NCBI RefSeq assembly: GCF_047495875.1
Contig: NC_092463.1
Coordinates: 17,473,224 to 17,537,223 of the forward strand
Length of the DNA stretch: 64,000 bases
DNA from: Pithys albifrons albifrons
Taxonomy: Eukaryota > Chordata > Aves > Passeriformes > Thamnophilidae
Reading direction: 5' to 3'
In this document: positions 27,556 through 39,500 of the stretch, one piece after another
Numbering within the stretch: the first letter of the stretch is position 1
How the letters are laid out: every line of letters begins with the position of its first letter
Translations under genes and position numbers: made by a program
The notes under the pieces: generated by a model
Databases searched by the model: none
What the model was told of the DNA's origin: nothing
The model's input: only the letters and a program-made list of their open reading frames with translations

Positions 27556-30500
27556 CCTATCTATCTACCTATCTATCCTCCTGCAGTGAGGCGATGCAGG
27601 GAAAAAAAGATGGCTTGGATTTTAACAGTTTTATCAAATAATATATTAAGGTGTTACTACATCCAAGTTGGAATACTGTCAAATTCTATGTTTGTATACA
27701 GGAACCTGACAAGAGGAGTTGGTAGATTTAGAGAGTTACTAAGAGCTGTCGAAACAAGAACTACACAAAACCTGCGAATGGTAAGTTACAGTAAACCACA
27801 TTCCTATGGCAGCCTCTGAATTTCGGTAGGCAGATAAAGCACAAATAAAGATAGTGGATGAGTTAGAGGCAAATAGTGAGATACACAGCATAATGATAAG
27901 GATCTGTTACCCACCAGTTTATGAGGATTCATTTCTTGGCTTAATTGAATGCAGCCCCAGTCAGCACACAGACTGTCACTGTCTGTGGTGAGTTGTCTGG
28001 CTGCCAGATGCCCACTCAGCTGCCCTTGGACTCCCCTTCCTTAACATGATAGGGAGGAAATAAGCTAGAAAAGCTTGTAGGTCAAGGTAGAGACAGGGCA
28101 TTTGCTTCCCAGTTACTGTCACAGGCAAAACAGACTTTTCTGGGGGAACATGAACTTAATTTATGATCAGTTAAGAGAGAGTGGGATGGTGAGAAACAAA
28201 GACAAAAACTAAACCACCTTCCTCCCACCCCATTTTCCCAGGTTCAACTTCAATCCTTGACTCCTGACTCTTCTTCCTCCTCTCCCTACCCTCCCATTCC
28301 CTGAGTGGTGCATGGGGGGTGGAGGGTTGTGGTGAGTTCCTCTCTGCTGCTCCTTACTCCTCACACTTTTCCCATGCTTCCGCATCGGGTCCCTCCATTG
28401 GGCTGCAGTTCCTTCAAGGAATATCACCCTGCTCTGCCATGACCCTCTTAGGAGGCTGCAGTGTCACATCTGCTCCACTATGGTCTCCCACACAAACAAC
28501 TTCTCCAGGCCTGCAGAGGCAGTAGAGGTTATTGAGCACAGAATATCTGACAATATGCCTGCATGTGCCCCGCTCTTGGGAGCAGCAGTTGGTGGTGTTG
28601 ATACTTCAGAAGTATCTGGATTTAACTGATAAAACAGAAGAATTGTTTATTGCCATTATTTTTCTTTATGTTTAGAGAGCTAAACTGGGTACTTTCACCT
28701 TTTAAATAGCAGGGTGCCTATTTTTTTAGATGTAAAATATCAGAAAATATATTCTACGCAACTAGTCTTCATTAGAAAAAATATGAGCATTCTTTAACAG
28801 TTTATATTCATCATTTCTAAGGAAAATATTTGTCTTTGACTTTTACAGACGATCGCAAGACAACTTGCGGAAATTTTGTTACGAGGTATGTGTGAACAGA
28901 GTTACTGGAATCCACTAGAAGATCCTCCTCACCAATCACCCCTGGATGATCCACTTCGAAAAGGTTCAAATACCAAGAATTATGCACTCAGTAGAAGACC
29001 ACGTGTATACACTGGAGAAAAGTATGGCTGAGTTTATACCTCCGTTGTTTCTTTCATTGCAACTGTTACCCAGTGCACTGGGTAATTTAGTTTATGTTTT
29101 TCATAATGGCAGTATGGATGGGAATATTTGTCTTCTCTGTGTGTGTCTGTGTGTATCCTTCCCTCCCCCTCCCTCTCCCTCACTCTTCCTCCCTCTCCCT
29201 CCCTCTCCCTTCCTCTCCCTTATATATATAGATATATATAGATATATATTCCCTGAAGAGAACTAGGGAAGGAACATGCTTCTCCCAGTAGTTTTCCAGT
29301 TGTCAAATTGTGTTCAATTTTGGTATATTTGAATGTGTTCAACTCTGACAGCTGTGGTAGTTTTGTTCTTTTACTGTATTTGGCCAGCTTTTCTGAAATG
29401 CAAATTTACAGTGTTGCAAAGAAATGTGTTTTAACCAATTGATTTTTCTATGCAAGTTATTTTCTGTTCGCTTTTCTGGCAATTTTCCAGTTTTTACAGT
29501 GCTTTTAATACATGTGTATGAGCTACTCCTAAGAGTAATGTGTTCTGCCTAAATAATTAAATTGTCATTTTGAACAGCATCTTCTGTCCTCAAGAAAATA
29601 CAGAAGAAGCCTTACTGTTGCTGCTTATTAGTGAATCTATGGTAGGTAAAATAGAGTGAATGTGCATGTGTGTGTTTTCCTTGGGTTTGTTTAAAAATGA
29701 AAGTAGAACTCTTCCTTTTTTTTTTTTTGCCATGCCTTGCTTTGCCTTGTCTTTCATTTTTTGCTAGGAAATCAGGCAGTTACTTCTGGAGCTCAGACTT
29801 GTGTTCCTCTGAGCCAGCAGGATGAGCTGTGCAAGGGTTACGGAGTTTTTCTCTGCGGTGGCTGTGCCTGGTGTCCTTCTAACCACGGGCAAGTGAGCGA
29901 GCCAGGTCTTTATTTGGCACCACTGTTACACCAGCTCGTTGCTAGTCAGGCAGACTCAAAATGCAAGTTATATTTGTTCTAAAAAGCAAATCAAAGACTA
30001 GTAGATGAGCATAATAAACATCGTCAAAAATTACTTTCCATTGTGCATAAAACTTGTCACTCAATTTGCGGATGATTTGTAATGATACTGACATTCAGTC
30101 TTTGCTACTGGATTATTCTTTTAAAATGTCATTTCCTCGATGTGTGATTCCTTTGAATGGCCTATGTGTGCCCTTTATCAGCCTTCCATACTTTCCTCTA
30201 TATTATATTACTAGTCACCAATCAACTGCCATGTACTGGCATTCTCATACCATGTCAGTTTTATGTTACCAGATAAAATTAAATGAAAAGCTGAAGCTTT
30301 TGCTGGTTTTTTAACCAAGGGAGTGAAACCTCCACAGTCTCAGGCGTTGTGCAGTCTGTCTCACTGCACATCAGTGAGATGCAGCCTTTTAAGTTCTATA
30401 GGTGATTCAGATGCTTACATGCTTTGGCATAATTTCTGGTTTGCTTCAGTTAAACAGGATCAGAACATTGTAGTGAACATTGTCCTGGGGAACTATTTTG

Positions 30501-33500
30501 AAGTGGCACATATTTACATTGTAGTGCTAACTACCTTCCTCATTCCTAATGATCTGCTTTGCAATATGCATGACAGAATCTAGAAATTCTGTCTAGATTC
30601 TGAGAATACAGAAAAATAGACTCATCAAACATTTCTACATACCATATGTTGGTTTTATTGCAGTGTATTCTTAGCACTGAGAGGTGCCTCTGTAATGTGC
30701 CTGAGCAGCTCGTGGTGATGCACTGAATTCTGATGTGAACTATGGTCATGGTGTGAAGTGGAAGCAGTCCCAGTTCTGCAAGATCTGACTAGTGATTACT
30801 GTGTTTGCATGTGTAGTTCCTTGCACATCATCATTTAAAAATCTAATTAAAAGTACTGCCTTGTTAAGTTTCATTTCAGGTTACTTACAGCTTTTCCTTT
30901 GTGAATTAGATCTGCCTAATTATATCAAGTGCTGTCACTGCAGAGCACACCCCCTTAGCAAGCTTTCTTTTTTTTTTTCATAATTATTGCAGGTTATGTC
31001 AGGCAAAAGAGTTTGTTTCGAGGGTGTATAAAATCTTTGACATGATTGACTTATTTTGGTGAAGTCATTTGTTCAAATTAGTTTTGGAGGGGGGAAAGGG
31101 GAAGATTGAGCATAAAAATATTCACAATTACAAACTCACCTTTCTGAGAATTGAGACCTGTTATTTCAGCTTCAATTCATACTAGTTTTCTAGGTATAGT
31201 AGTTGTGAAGTAGCATGTTATTTACGATTTTGAAACCAGTATTTGGGAAAGAAAGAACACTTACAGAAGATTGAGTAATCGCTGGCGTTTTGAGATGCTC
31301 TTGTGTTACTAAAGTAGTATGATCCCTTCCTTTCTTGTCTGTGAATTAGTGGGGGAAAAAAGCCCCATTCAAAGCCAGGTTGGATGGGGGTCTGAGAAAC
31401 CTGGTCTGGTGGAAAGTGCCCCTTTCCATGGCAGGATGGTCTCTAAGGTCCCTTCCAGCCCAAAGCATTCTGTGATTCTCTGATCTGAAGAACTGATCCC
31501 TTCATGTTACAGTGTGTGTATGTATTGCTGCATGTCAGCCGAGCTGTGGTAACAATCACAGAGTGAGGAAGGTTGGAAGGGACTTCTGGAGATCATTTTG
31601 TGTGACCCCATTGCTCAACCAGGCCCACCTGGAGCTGCGTTTGTCCAGACATATTTTGAATATTTCCTGGCAGAGAGACTCCACAGTCTCCCTGGGCAGC
31701 CTGTACCAGTGCACATTCACCCTCACAGTAAAACAAGTGGTTCCTGATGTTCAGAGCGAGCCTCCACTGTTTCAGTTTGTGCCCACTGCCTCTGGTTCTG
31801 TCACTGGGTGCCACTGAAAAGAGCGTGGCTCCCTCTTACTTGTATCCTCCCTTCAGATATTTCTACACATTGATAAGGTTCCCCTTCTGAGCATTGTCTT
31901 CTCCAGTCTTGAGAGTCACAACTCTCTCAGCCTTCCCTCATGGAAGAGATGCTCCAAGTCACTTATTCATCCCAGTGGGCATTTGTTGGACTGTCTCCAG
32001 TAGTTCCATGTCCTGGGGAGTCCAGAACTGGACCCAGTACTGTAGGTGTGGCCTCACCAGTGCTGAACAGAGGAGATGGATCTCCCTAAATCTGCTGGCA
32101 ACACTCCTTCTTAGTACAGCCTGGGCTGTCAATAGCCTTCTTTCCAGCTGGTGTCTACCAGAACCCCTGGATGCTTTCCTGTCAAGCTGCTTTTGAGCTG
32201 GGGGTTCCCCAGGATATACTGATGCCCGGAGTTGTTCCTTCTCAGGTGCAGGACTTGCACTTCCAAGTCTTTGATGAAGCCCTTGCTGAGGTTCCATTAC
32301 TCTGGCCTGCCGAGCTGTCTCTGGATGGCAGCACAGCCCCTTTGTCACATCAGTTCCTCCTCCTAAGTTCTGTATCAGCAGCAAATATGCTTGATGGTAC
32401 ATCCAGATGTTGACCAGGATCAGGCCCAGTATCAGGCTCGGATACACTGCTAGTTACTGACCTCCAGCTAGACTTTGTGTCACTGATCACCACCTCCTGG
32501 GCTCAGCTTTTTGTGTGATTTTTAACCAGTGGTGAAATGGCTGAGCATATACTTTCTGCTACTGTCACTGAAATAAGTTACACTGCTTAGTCTGTGTAGT
32601 AAGGTGTCCAGGTGACACACTGCAGTTAAACTGTCACTTTATTGTGTCTGAGACCGTGGCAGTTCTAAAATACTGATCTCTTAAGTTTGTACATACATTC
32701 TGTTTTATAATTATGAAGAAAATGATTGTTCAGATATGTAAGATACCTTTAATAATCACGAGACATCCTCTCCTATAATACTGCTTTGGGATTGCTAGCC
32801 AAATTTTCATAAGAAGTGCTGGTTCATAGCATGTTCTGTGCGTGCAAGGAATTGAGTCAAATAGTGATTAAATGTGGAGTTAAAAAGAAGTTCTTGAAGT
32901 TGACCAAATATTTTTACAGTGTAGAAAGAAAAAGCCAAAGACTTCTTGATCAAAAAAACCCAAAATATCGGTTTTGGGGGATGCCTGTGGAGGTGTGTGA
33001 TTTCAAACCAAACTGTGTGTTATTCAGTTCATAATTCCTGAAATGTCTGTGCATTTTATGCTCTGTGTATCTCTTTGAAAAGTTTTCAGTGTTTAATCAT
33101 TCTGATTTTAAAGATGTATTTAGGATGTTCAGAGTTTAAAATGTTATCCTGTTGAAGCAGGGAAAAAAAATTATCCCTTACTGTGTGTCATTCCTTGCAT
33201 CTGAAAAGGGAGAAAATGAGCTGTATAGTGTATTTAAATAAATGTATTAAGGGGGCCATGCCCTGTGTAATTAAAAATAAAGGTGCCACGAGGAGAGGGA
33301 AGGATCTTTAACTTCTAACTTCAAATTACCAGATATACTAGCATTTGTACCAATGGGAATATTAAACACCAAGAAAACGAGAAATACATAAAGTAACAAG
33401 GTATTTTCAGAGCCTTGATGGTATAGTGGGAGGAGCACTGGGTAGTTCAATATAGGTACTAGCTACTTGGACACCTGAATTTTATTCTTTGCTCTTTCAC

Positions 33501-36500
33501 AAGATTTCTCTGAACATGGTCAATTCATTTAATTCATTTCTATCTCAGATTTTTTCCTTCTCAGAAGGAACAGTTTAATTAAGAACTACATTTACTGAAA
33601 GTACAAAGCCTTTCTGCAGACGTGGCCCGATTCCAAAGCTGTGCTCAGAACTGGGGTCAGTTTTCACCCCTTACTAGTAACTCCTGAAGGTGATTGTGCA
33701 TTATCCTGGACAGGTTATCATTCACAAGTGAGAGGCTAGTGTCATAATGTCCTAAAGAGAAAAAAAATTGGTTGCCTTCTTTTATAAAAGCTAGAATACA
33801 GGATTTGAAGATCCTTCTAATATGTTTTAGTAACATACAATGAATAAAAAGACATTTTAGAAGATGCATACATCTTGTATATAAAAAACACCTTATTTTG
33901 TTTCTGAGAACTCTTCAATAATTTTAAATACATTACTTAATTTACATAATTAGACTGAAGTAATTAAAAATAGATCCAGGTAGAAATATCAGTCTTTTCA
34001 GTAATGTATAAAATTGGTGATTTTTTTCTATCTGTAAATTAGTAGTGGATTCTGTCTGTCTGTGTCTCTTATATCAACTGCTGACTGTCAGTTTGAATAG
34101 AATGGTAGTTACTTGAGTGAAAATATAACTTGAGTTACAATGTGTGACTCTGTTTCTTTGTTTGTGGTGTGTTTCAGGCTAACCGTGATGCCGTACTGAG
34201 CAGAATACCTGAACACAAAAATGACCGTATCATCAGTTTGCAAAGTGCGTCTGTAGTCTATGATTTGCTTACCATAGCCTTGGGAAGAAGAGGCCAGTAC
34301 GAAATGCTCTCAGAGGTTTGTCAATAATATTCAACTGTGTTGTTGCTGTTTTCTGTTAATGGTGTTAATTGTGGCGGTAACAAAGGGCTATACAAATGCA
34401 GGACACTGTCATTCTGACTGCTCTATTAATACAAGAGGTAGTGTGTAGTGTATTTTGCAAGATAAGCCTGAATTTTTATTCTTCCTTTAGAGGCAATTGG
34501 TTTAGTACCACAGTTGTGCTAATTGGAGGAGGAGAGAGAGGGGCTTAGCAACTTCTGTCTTTTGCCAAGTTCATGGAAGGGATGGAGGAGTGACCCTTAC
34601 CTGCACAGCTCTGTGCAGTATCTAAAATAATAGGAGAAGACATCACACCTAACTTACTTGTTTCTCTCTGTGATCTTTCTGCTTTGCATCAGATTCTGTT
34701 ACAGTATGGGAACACACTGCCCACCTGGTTATGCTTTCTATGTTAAGGCTGAGTTTGAACGTGAAAATCAATGCATTGTTTTATAGTTTATGTACATTGT
34801 AACTGTCAGAGCAGAAAAGCTTATTCATGTAATTGGACTCTGCAGGCTAGGAAATGAATTCCTGTATCAGTTTAATATAGAAAAGGGTTTCACCTTTCTT
34901 CTCTCTGGAACTGGCCTGATTAGTAAAAATGAACATAGCAAAATGAAATAATTCTTATTGACAGCAGCAGATATTAAACATCCAAAATTAGTGTATAATG
35001 CTAATTAAATATATTTAATCTCAGTATAGTAATAATGAATTTTCTTTTGACATTAAGTTATTTAGGTTAAAATCTCAGCAGAATACTGTGAAGTTAAAAT
35101 TTTTAAAAATAAAAATACTACTGCAAGATGAGCCTTTATACACCCCCCTTTTTTTTAAATGGTACTTATAAGTACTTGTGTCATTGTTGTTAAGTATTCA
35201 CAGTTTAGGAAGGGACTGTGTACCATTTTCCTTTTCACTTAAGACTCATCTCCTGCCTTTTCCAGATGATATATCTTCAGTAAGCTGATATTTATCATTC
35301 CTTCTTTCAGACTACATAATACAATACCAGCAGGGGTATTTAAACAAACATAATAAATAGAAAATCAATTTTCTGTTAAATTATTTTTATGTAGAATCTG
35401 GCAGGTGTTTTCATGTATTTGATTGATTTAAATTTTTAATTGCACGTATGTATTATATCTTCTTAATAATTGAAGAATATGCTCTTAAGTAACAATTTTC
35501 CCCTCATAATTAGTGCTTAGAAAGAGCCATGAAGTTTGCATTTGAGGAGTTCCATCTCTGGTATCAATTTGCACTGTCCCTGATGGCAGCAGGAAAAGTA
35601 AGTCTAAATTTTTTTATGTAATTCTTGTATTGATGGTGTTTAATAACATCATTTGGCACTTCCATAATTTTCATCTGTAGTGTTTTTGAAGATAATTCTA
35701 ATGCTTAACTCACCTAAGTACACTCTGCTTCTGAATTTATGCCTAGTAGTGTACAAAGAATGTTGTCAATTCGATAGTTTCCAACTTCAGAAGACTGAAA
35801 GGTGATGATAACAACTATCTTGCCAACAATCTTAGGATAACCTGATTGAATGGAAGTAGTGAATTATACCAGATGAACAAATTTTATATTTAAGTACAAA
35901 TCAATGCTGATTCATTATGTTCTTGCTTTTTTTTTCCTTTGGAAATTTCTAACACTGACTTTTCTAATATTGCTGTATATTCTGTGCAACTGATGGATAT
36001 TTTTAAAATTTTATGTAACCTAGGAACTTATCAGATGCAATCCTCTATTTTCAGTTATTTTTGCTTTCCTCTGTCATACTACAGAAAAGAAATCACATTC
36101 ATTATGAAATGGAAACAACCAATTTTCTAAAAGATCATTCTCATTGGGGATAATTTGCTTATTTTCAGTATAGGAGAAAGGAATGTATTTTCCTTAGAAA
36201 ATATTTTAGCAAGTCGTTGATTCTGAAGAAGTTTGGTTCTTCTTCCAATTCTCTGTATACTTTGAGTTTGCATTTGAACTGTGATTGAATGGAGGCAAAT
36301 AAATTAAAAGAAAAAAGAGAAGCAGTGCCAGTCAATCTTCTATCAGAGCTACTCCTAAGTGCTGTTGAAACTCTTAAAGAACACCACAACACTGCTTGTT
36401 CTGAGGACTGTTCTTTTCCTTCTCTTACATTTGACTGGCTCAAATGCTGTGAGGTCACAGGCATAGTAGTTTGAAATGCATTTCAAACTGTTTTCTGAAT

Positions 36501-39500
36501 CGTGTGCCATTGGAATTACATTCTTCTCAAATGTTTCTCTGGAGATGCTTAATGAGAGTTCTTAATGGAGTTAAATAACAAAAGCAGTGCCTAAAGTCTT
36601 GTGTTTCACTGACTGGAGGAGTTGAGACAAATTGCCAACAGAATGTGTAGTAATGTCTCCTTCACACGGGAAAAATAAAGTAAATGATGAAAATATGTTT
36701 CACAGATAGAAGATTCCTATTTATGCTTTTAGTAATTTCAGTGGAAAATGTTTTTAACAGTCTGCTCGAGCTGTTAAAGTCTTGAAGGAATGTATACGTT
36801 TGAAACCAGATGATGCAACTATTCCACTCCTTGCTGCAAAGCTCTGCATGGGATCCCTGCACTGGGTAAGCTTTGCAACTCTGTCTTTTCAGCAAGAATT
36901 GTGCTAAAATCTTGGTTTAGAGGTGTAGCAAATACTTTTGCACAGTAACTGCATGCACTTGGACATGTCTAAAAGTGCAGCACAGATATGTATATGCACG
37001 TGTCCATCCCTGTTTGAGTGGCTAATCTGAAATATTTGTGTTTATCAAGGTAGCATATTTTGATCCTAAACTAAGACATAACTTAGAATGTATAGAAGTT
37101 GAATCATTTTTGGAAGACAGAATATAAATGCAATTTAGACTTCTGTTTCCTCTGTGCCAGAGGAAAATAACTTTTTGGAAGATTATGACAGAAATCTCTT
37201 TGTGATACCATGTTTGTGGGTAGCTGGTGTTCATGGATTCATAGTAGGGACAGTGTCTTTTAAAAAAATTGGTACTGGAGTTGTTTGTCAGATAACCATG
37301 AAATTGGTGTATCTGTACAAAAAACATTAAGGTGATCAAACATTGTTATGTGGTTTTCAAGACACAGGTGTAATTTTTAGAATGAGTAAGGGAAAAGAAG
37401 GGAAAGAGGAGGAGAAGGTCACAATCAGAAACTGAGACAATAGAGTAGTAGTAGAAACATGACTTATTGAGACTGAAAAAAATACAGTCTTAATTAAGGT
37501 AGATCCTAGTTCTGTAAATTGTTCCCTATGGATTGAGTCCATATGGAGTAGGTAACTTTACTTAGCTTTTACATTTACTGGAATGGATTCAGTTGTTAGT
37601 TTTTTCTTACTAGATTTTTAAATGGTGTGCCAGGATGGGTGTGCAGTTAAACCTTGACTTTTTTGCATTTTTCTCTGTTTATGAGTTTGCATAATACAGT
37701 ATTTGAAACAGAGTTCTGCATGGTTATACTTTTTTCTACAGGGCTGGAGACAGAGTTCTTGTCATTGATTTTCCTAAAAAATTGGTTCATGGGCCAAGAA
37801 CTTTTATTTATAAAATGCAAAAATGGTAGATGACATATATGGACCAGAAATCCCTTTTCTTATTTGAAAACAAAGGGGGGGAAAAAAAAGGCAAAAACAC
37901 ACTAGTGTGTTATGTGCCAGAGTTTCTCTCAACCATGAGAATGAGTATTTCAGCTTAAAATCTGTATTCCTTACTCAGTATTTAGCAGGAAAACTAAGTC
38001 TAATGGAAAATGAAATGGTCCTTAAAAGCAATAATGACTGAGATTTTAACAGTCTCAGTGGGTATAATATAAATTCTGTGCATTCTTCACATACAATATA
38101 AGATTTAGCTCGTTTTAGACTTACATGGATGTTTTACAATGTTTTCAGTTGGAAGAAGCTGAAAGATTTGCCAAGACAGTTGTTGATTTTGGGGACAAAA
38201 CATCAGAGTTCAAAGCAAAAGGCTACTTGGCACTGGGATTGACTTACAGTCTGCAGGCTACTGATGGTAAGATAAGAGTAAACATTCACATTTGGAAACT
38301 CCCACGTTGCCTAAAAAAGGATACCTAGCGCAATGCTAGACATAAAATTAAAGTTTGTGTGCAACCATTTTTTCAGTCAATGTATTAAAGCTTCTTCAAT
38401 TAGTGTGTGGAATGAAATCTCTTCATCGTTCATGTCACTGATTGGATATATCCTTTTTAGCATCTTTGCGAGGGGTGCAAGAGGTCTTGCAGAGAAAGGC
38501 TCTTCTTGCATTTCAGAGGTGAGTGGGTGTTGATCTCTCTGCTCTGTTCTGCTGTGTGTAGTGAAAAGCTTTTATTATGTGTTAAAAAGAGAAACTTTTT
38601 GAAAGATGGTGTTATGACAACTTCACCTCTGGGAGTCTCCCTGAGTACAGAATGTATTTCTTTAGCATTTATTTCCATCATCTTCTGTCAGAATTACCTA
38701 AATTGATTTCTAAGGATTTCCTTTTACTTCATTTTAAAGACATTTGTGTTACCCTCTAATATAAAATATTTTCTCAGATACTCTGTTCTGATCTAGAAGG
38801 AAAACTCATGTGATGAAAGGTTTCAAGTCATGGTTCAATGTGACAGTGTTTCTGAGAGAGCTGATTAGCTCGGGTTGCAGGCTTGTGCAATTACCTCTGT
38901 GGAGGCAGAGCAATAAATGAGGCCCTGCTGCTGTGGGTGAGGGACAACTTACAGGCAGTAAGGTAGGGGTAAATTAAAAATTCTTATCTGGAGGTGGAAC
39001 AGTGTAGACAGTGACATTGCAAATGCCCTGTGTTCCAAGAGCCTTCCAGGGAGGCAGTGCTGCTGGGGATGACAGGAGTTCATTTTCAAGGGTTTGACAA
39101 TGAACAGATGAATGAGAACTCTCTACCCTAATTAGAGAAGAAACACATCTTAGTATATTAAGCTACTGGCAAAAGTGCTGCAGCATCTAAATCTGTCTCT
39201 TTTATGTTTATATACCCTTGAAAACTCTCCTTTTGTGAGAAAGGCCTAAATGCAGGGAAACAGATTTGGGCATTAATGGGAAAATGAAGTCCTGGCTTTT
39301 TTGTGGTGATTTTGTATCTGAGGGGATAGGATTGAAAAAGTGTTTTGTAGGTAACTTTAGAGTAAGACTGGTATATGTTGATCCTTCTTTTTTTTCTCTG
39401 TATTGTCTAAGCTATACCTCAGTATGTAAATATACATTACTTTACTTTTCATTGAAATGGAATTTCTACCTTCTGGTTTATACCTCAGTTCCTCACCTGT

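Larger units (their letters stand above)
16481..27701 (+). other. TTC7B intron (11.2 kb)
   Basis: Bounded by gtgaga and gtatacag. It is unusually poor in recognisable repeats: only a CR1 3' tail near 21640-21775 and an ATCT microsatellite near the end. Long stretches (16.5-21.6 kb and 21.8-27.4 kb) show no gene, RNA or repeat I can support. Confidence 0.85.
29642..34177 (+). other. TTC7B intron (4.5 kb)
   Basis: Bounded by gtaggt and tttcag. Two CR1 pieces in opposite orientation occupy 31371-32520. The remaining sequence shows nothing I can support as a gene or RNA. Confidence 0.88.

Noticed and set aside
31959..32447. 162-codon minus-strand open frame as a separate gene
   Set aside because: It is the decayed C-terminal part of CR1 ORF2 ([14 protein letters not shown] signature) and belongs to the mobile element.
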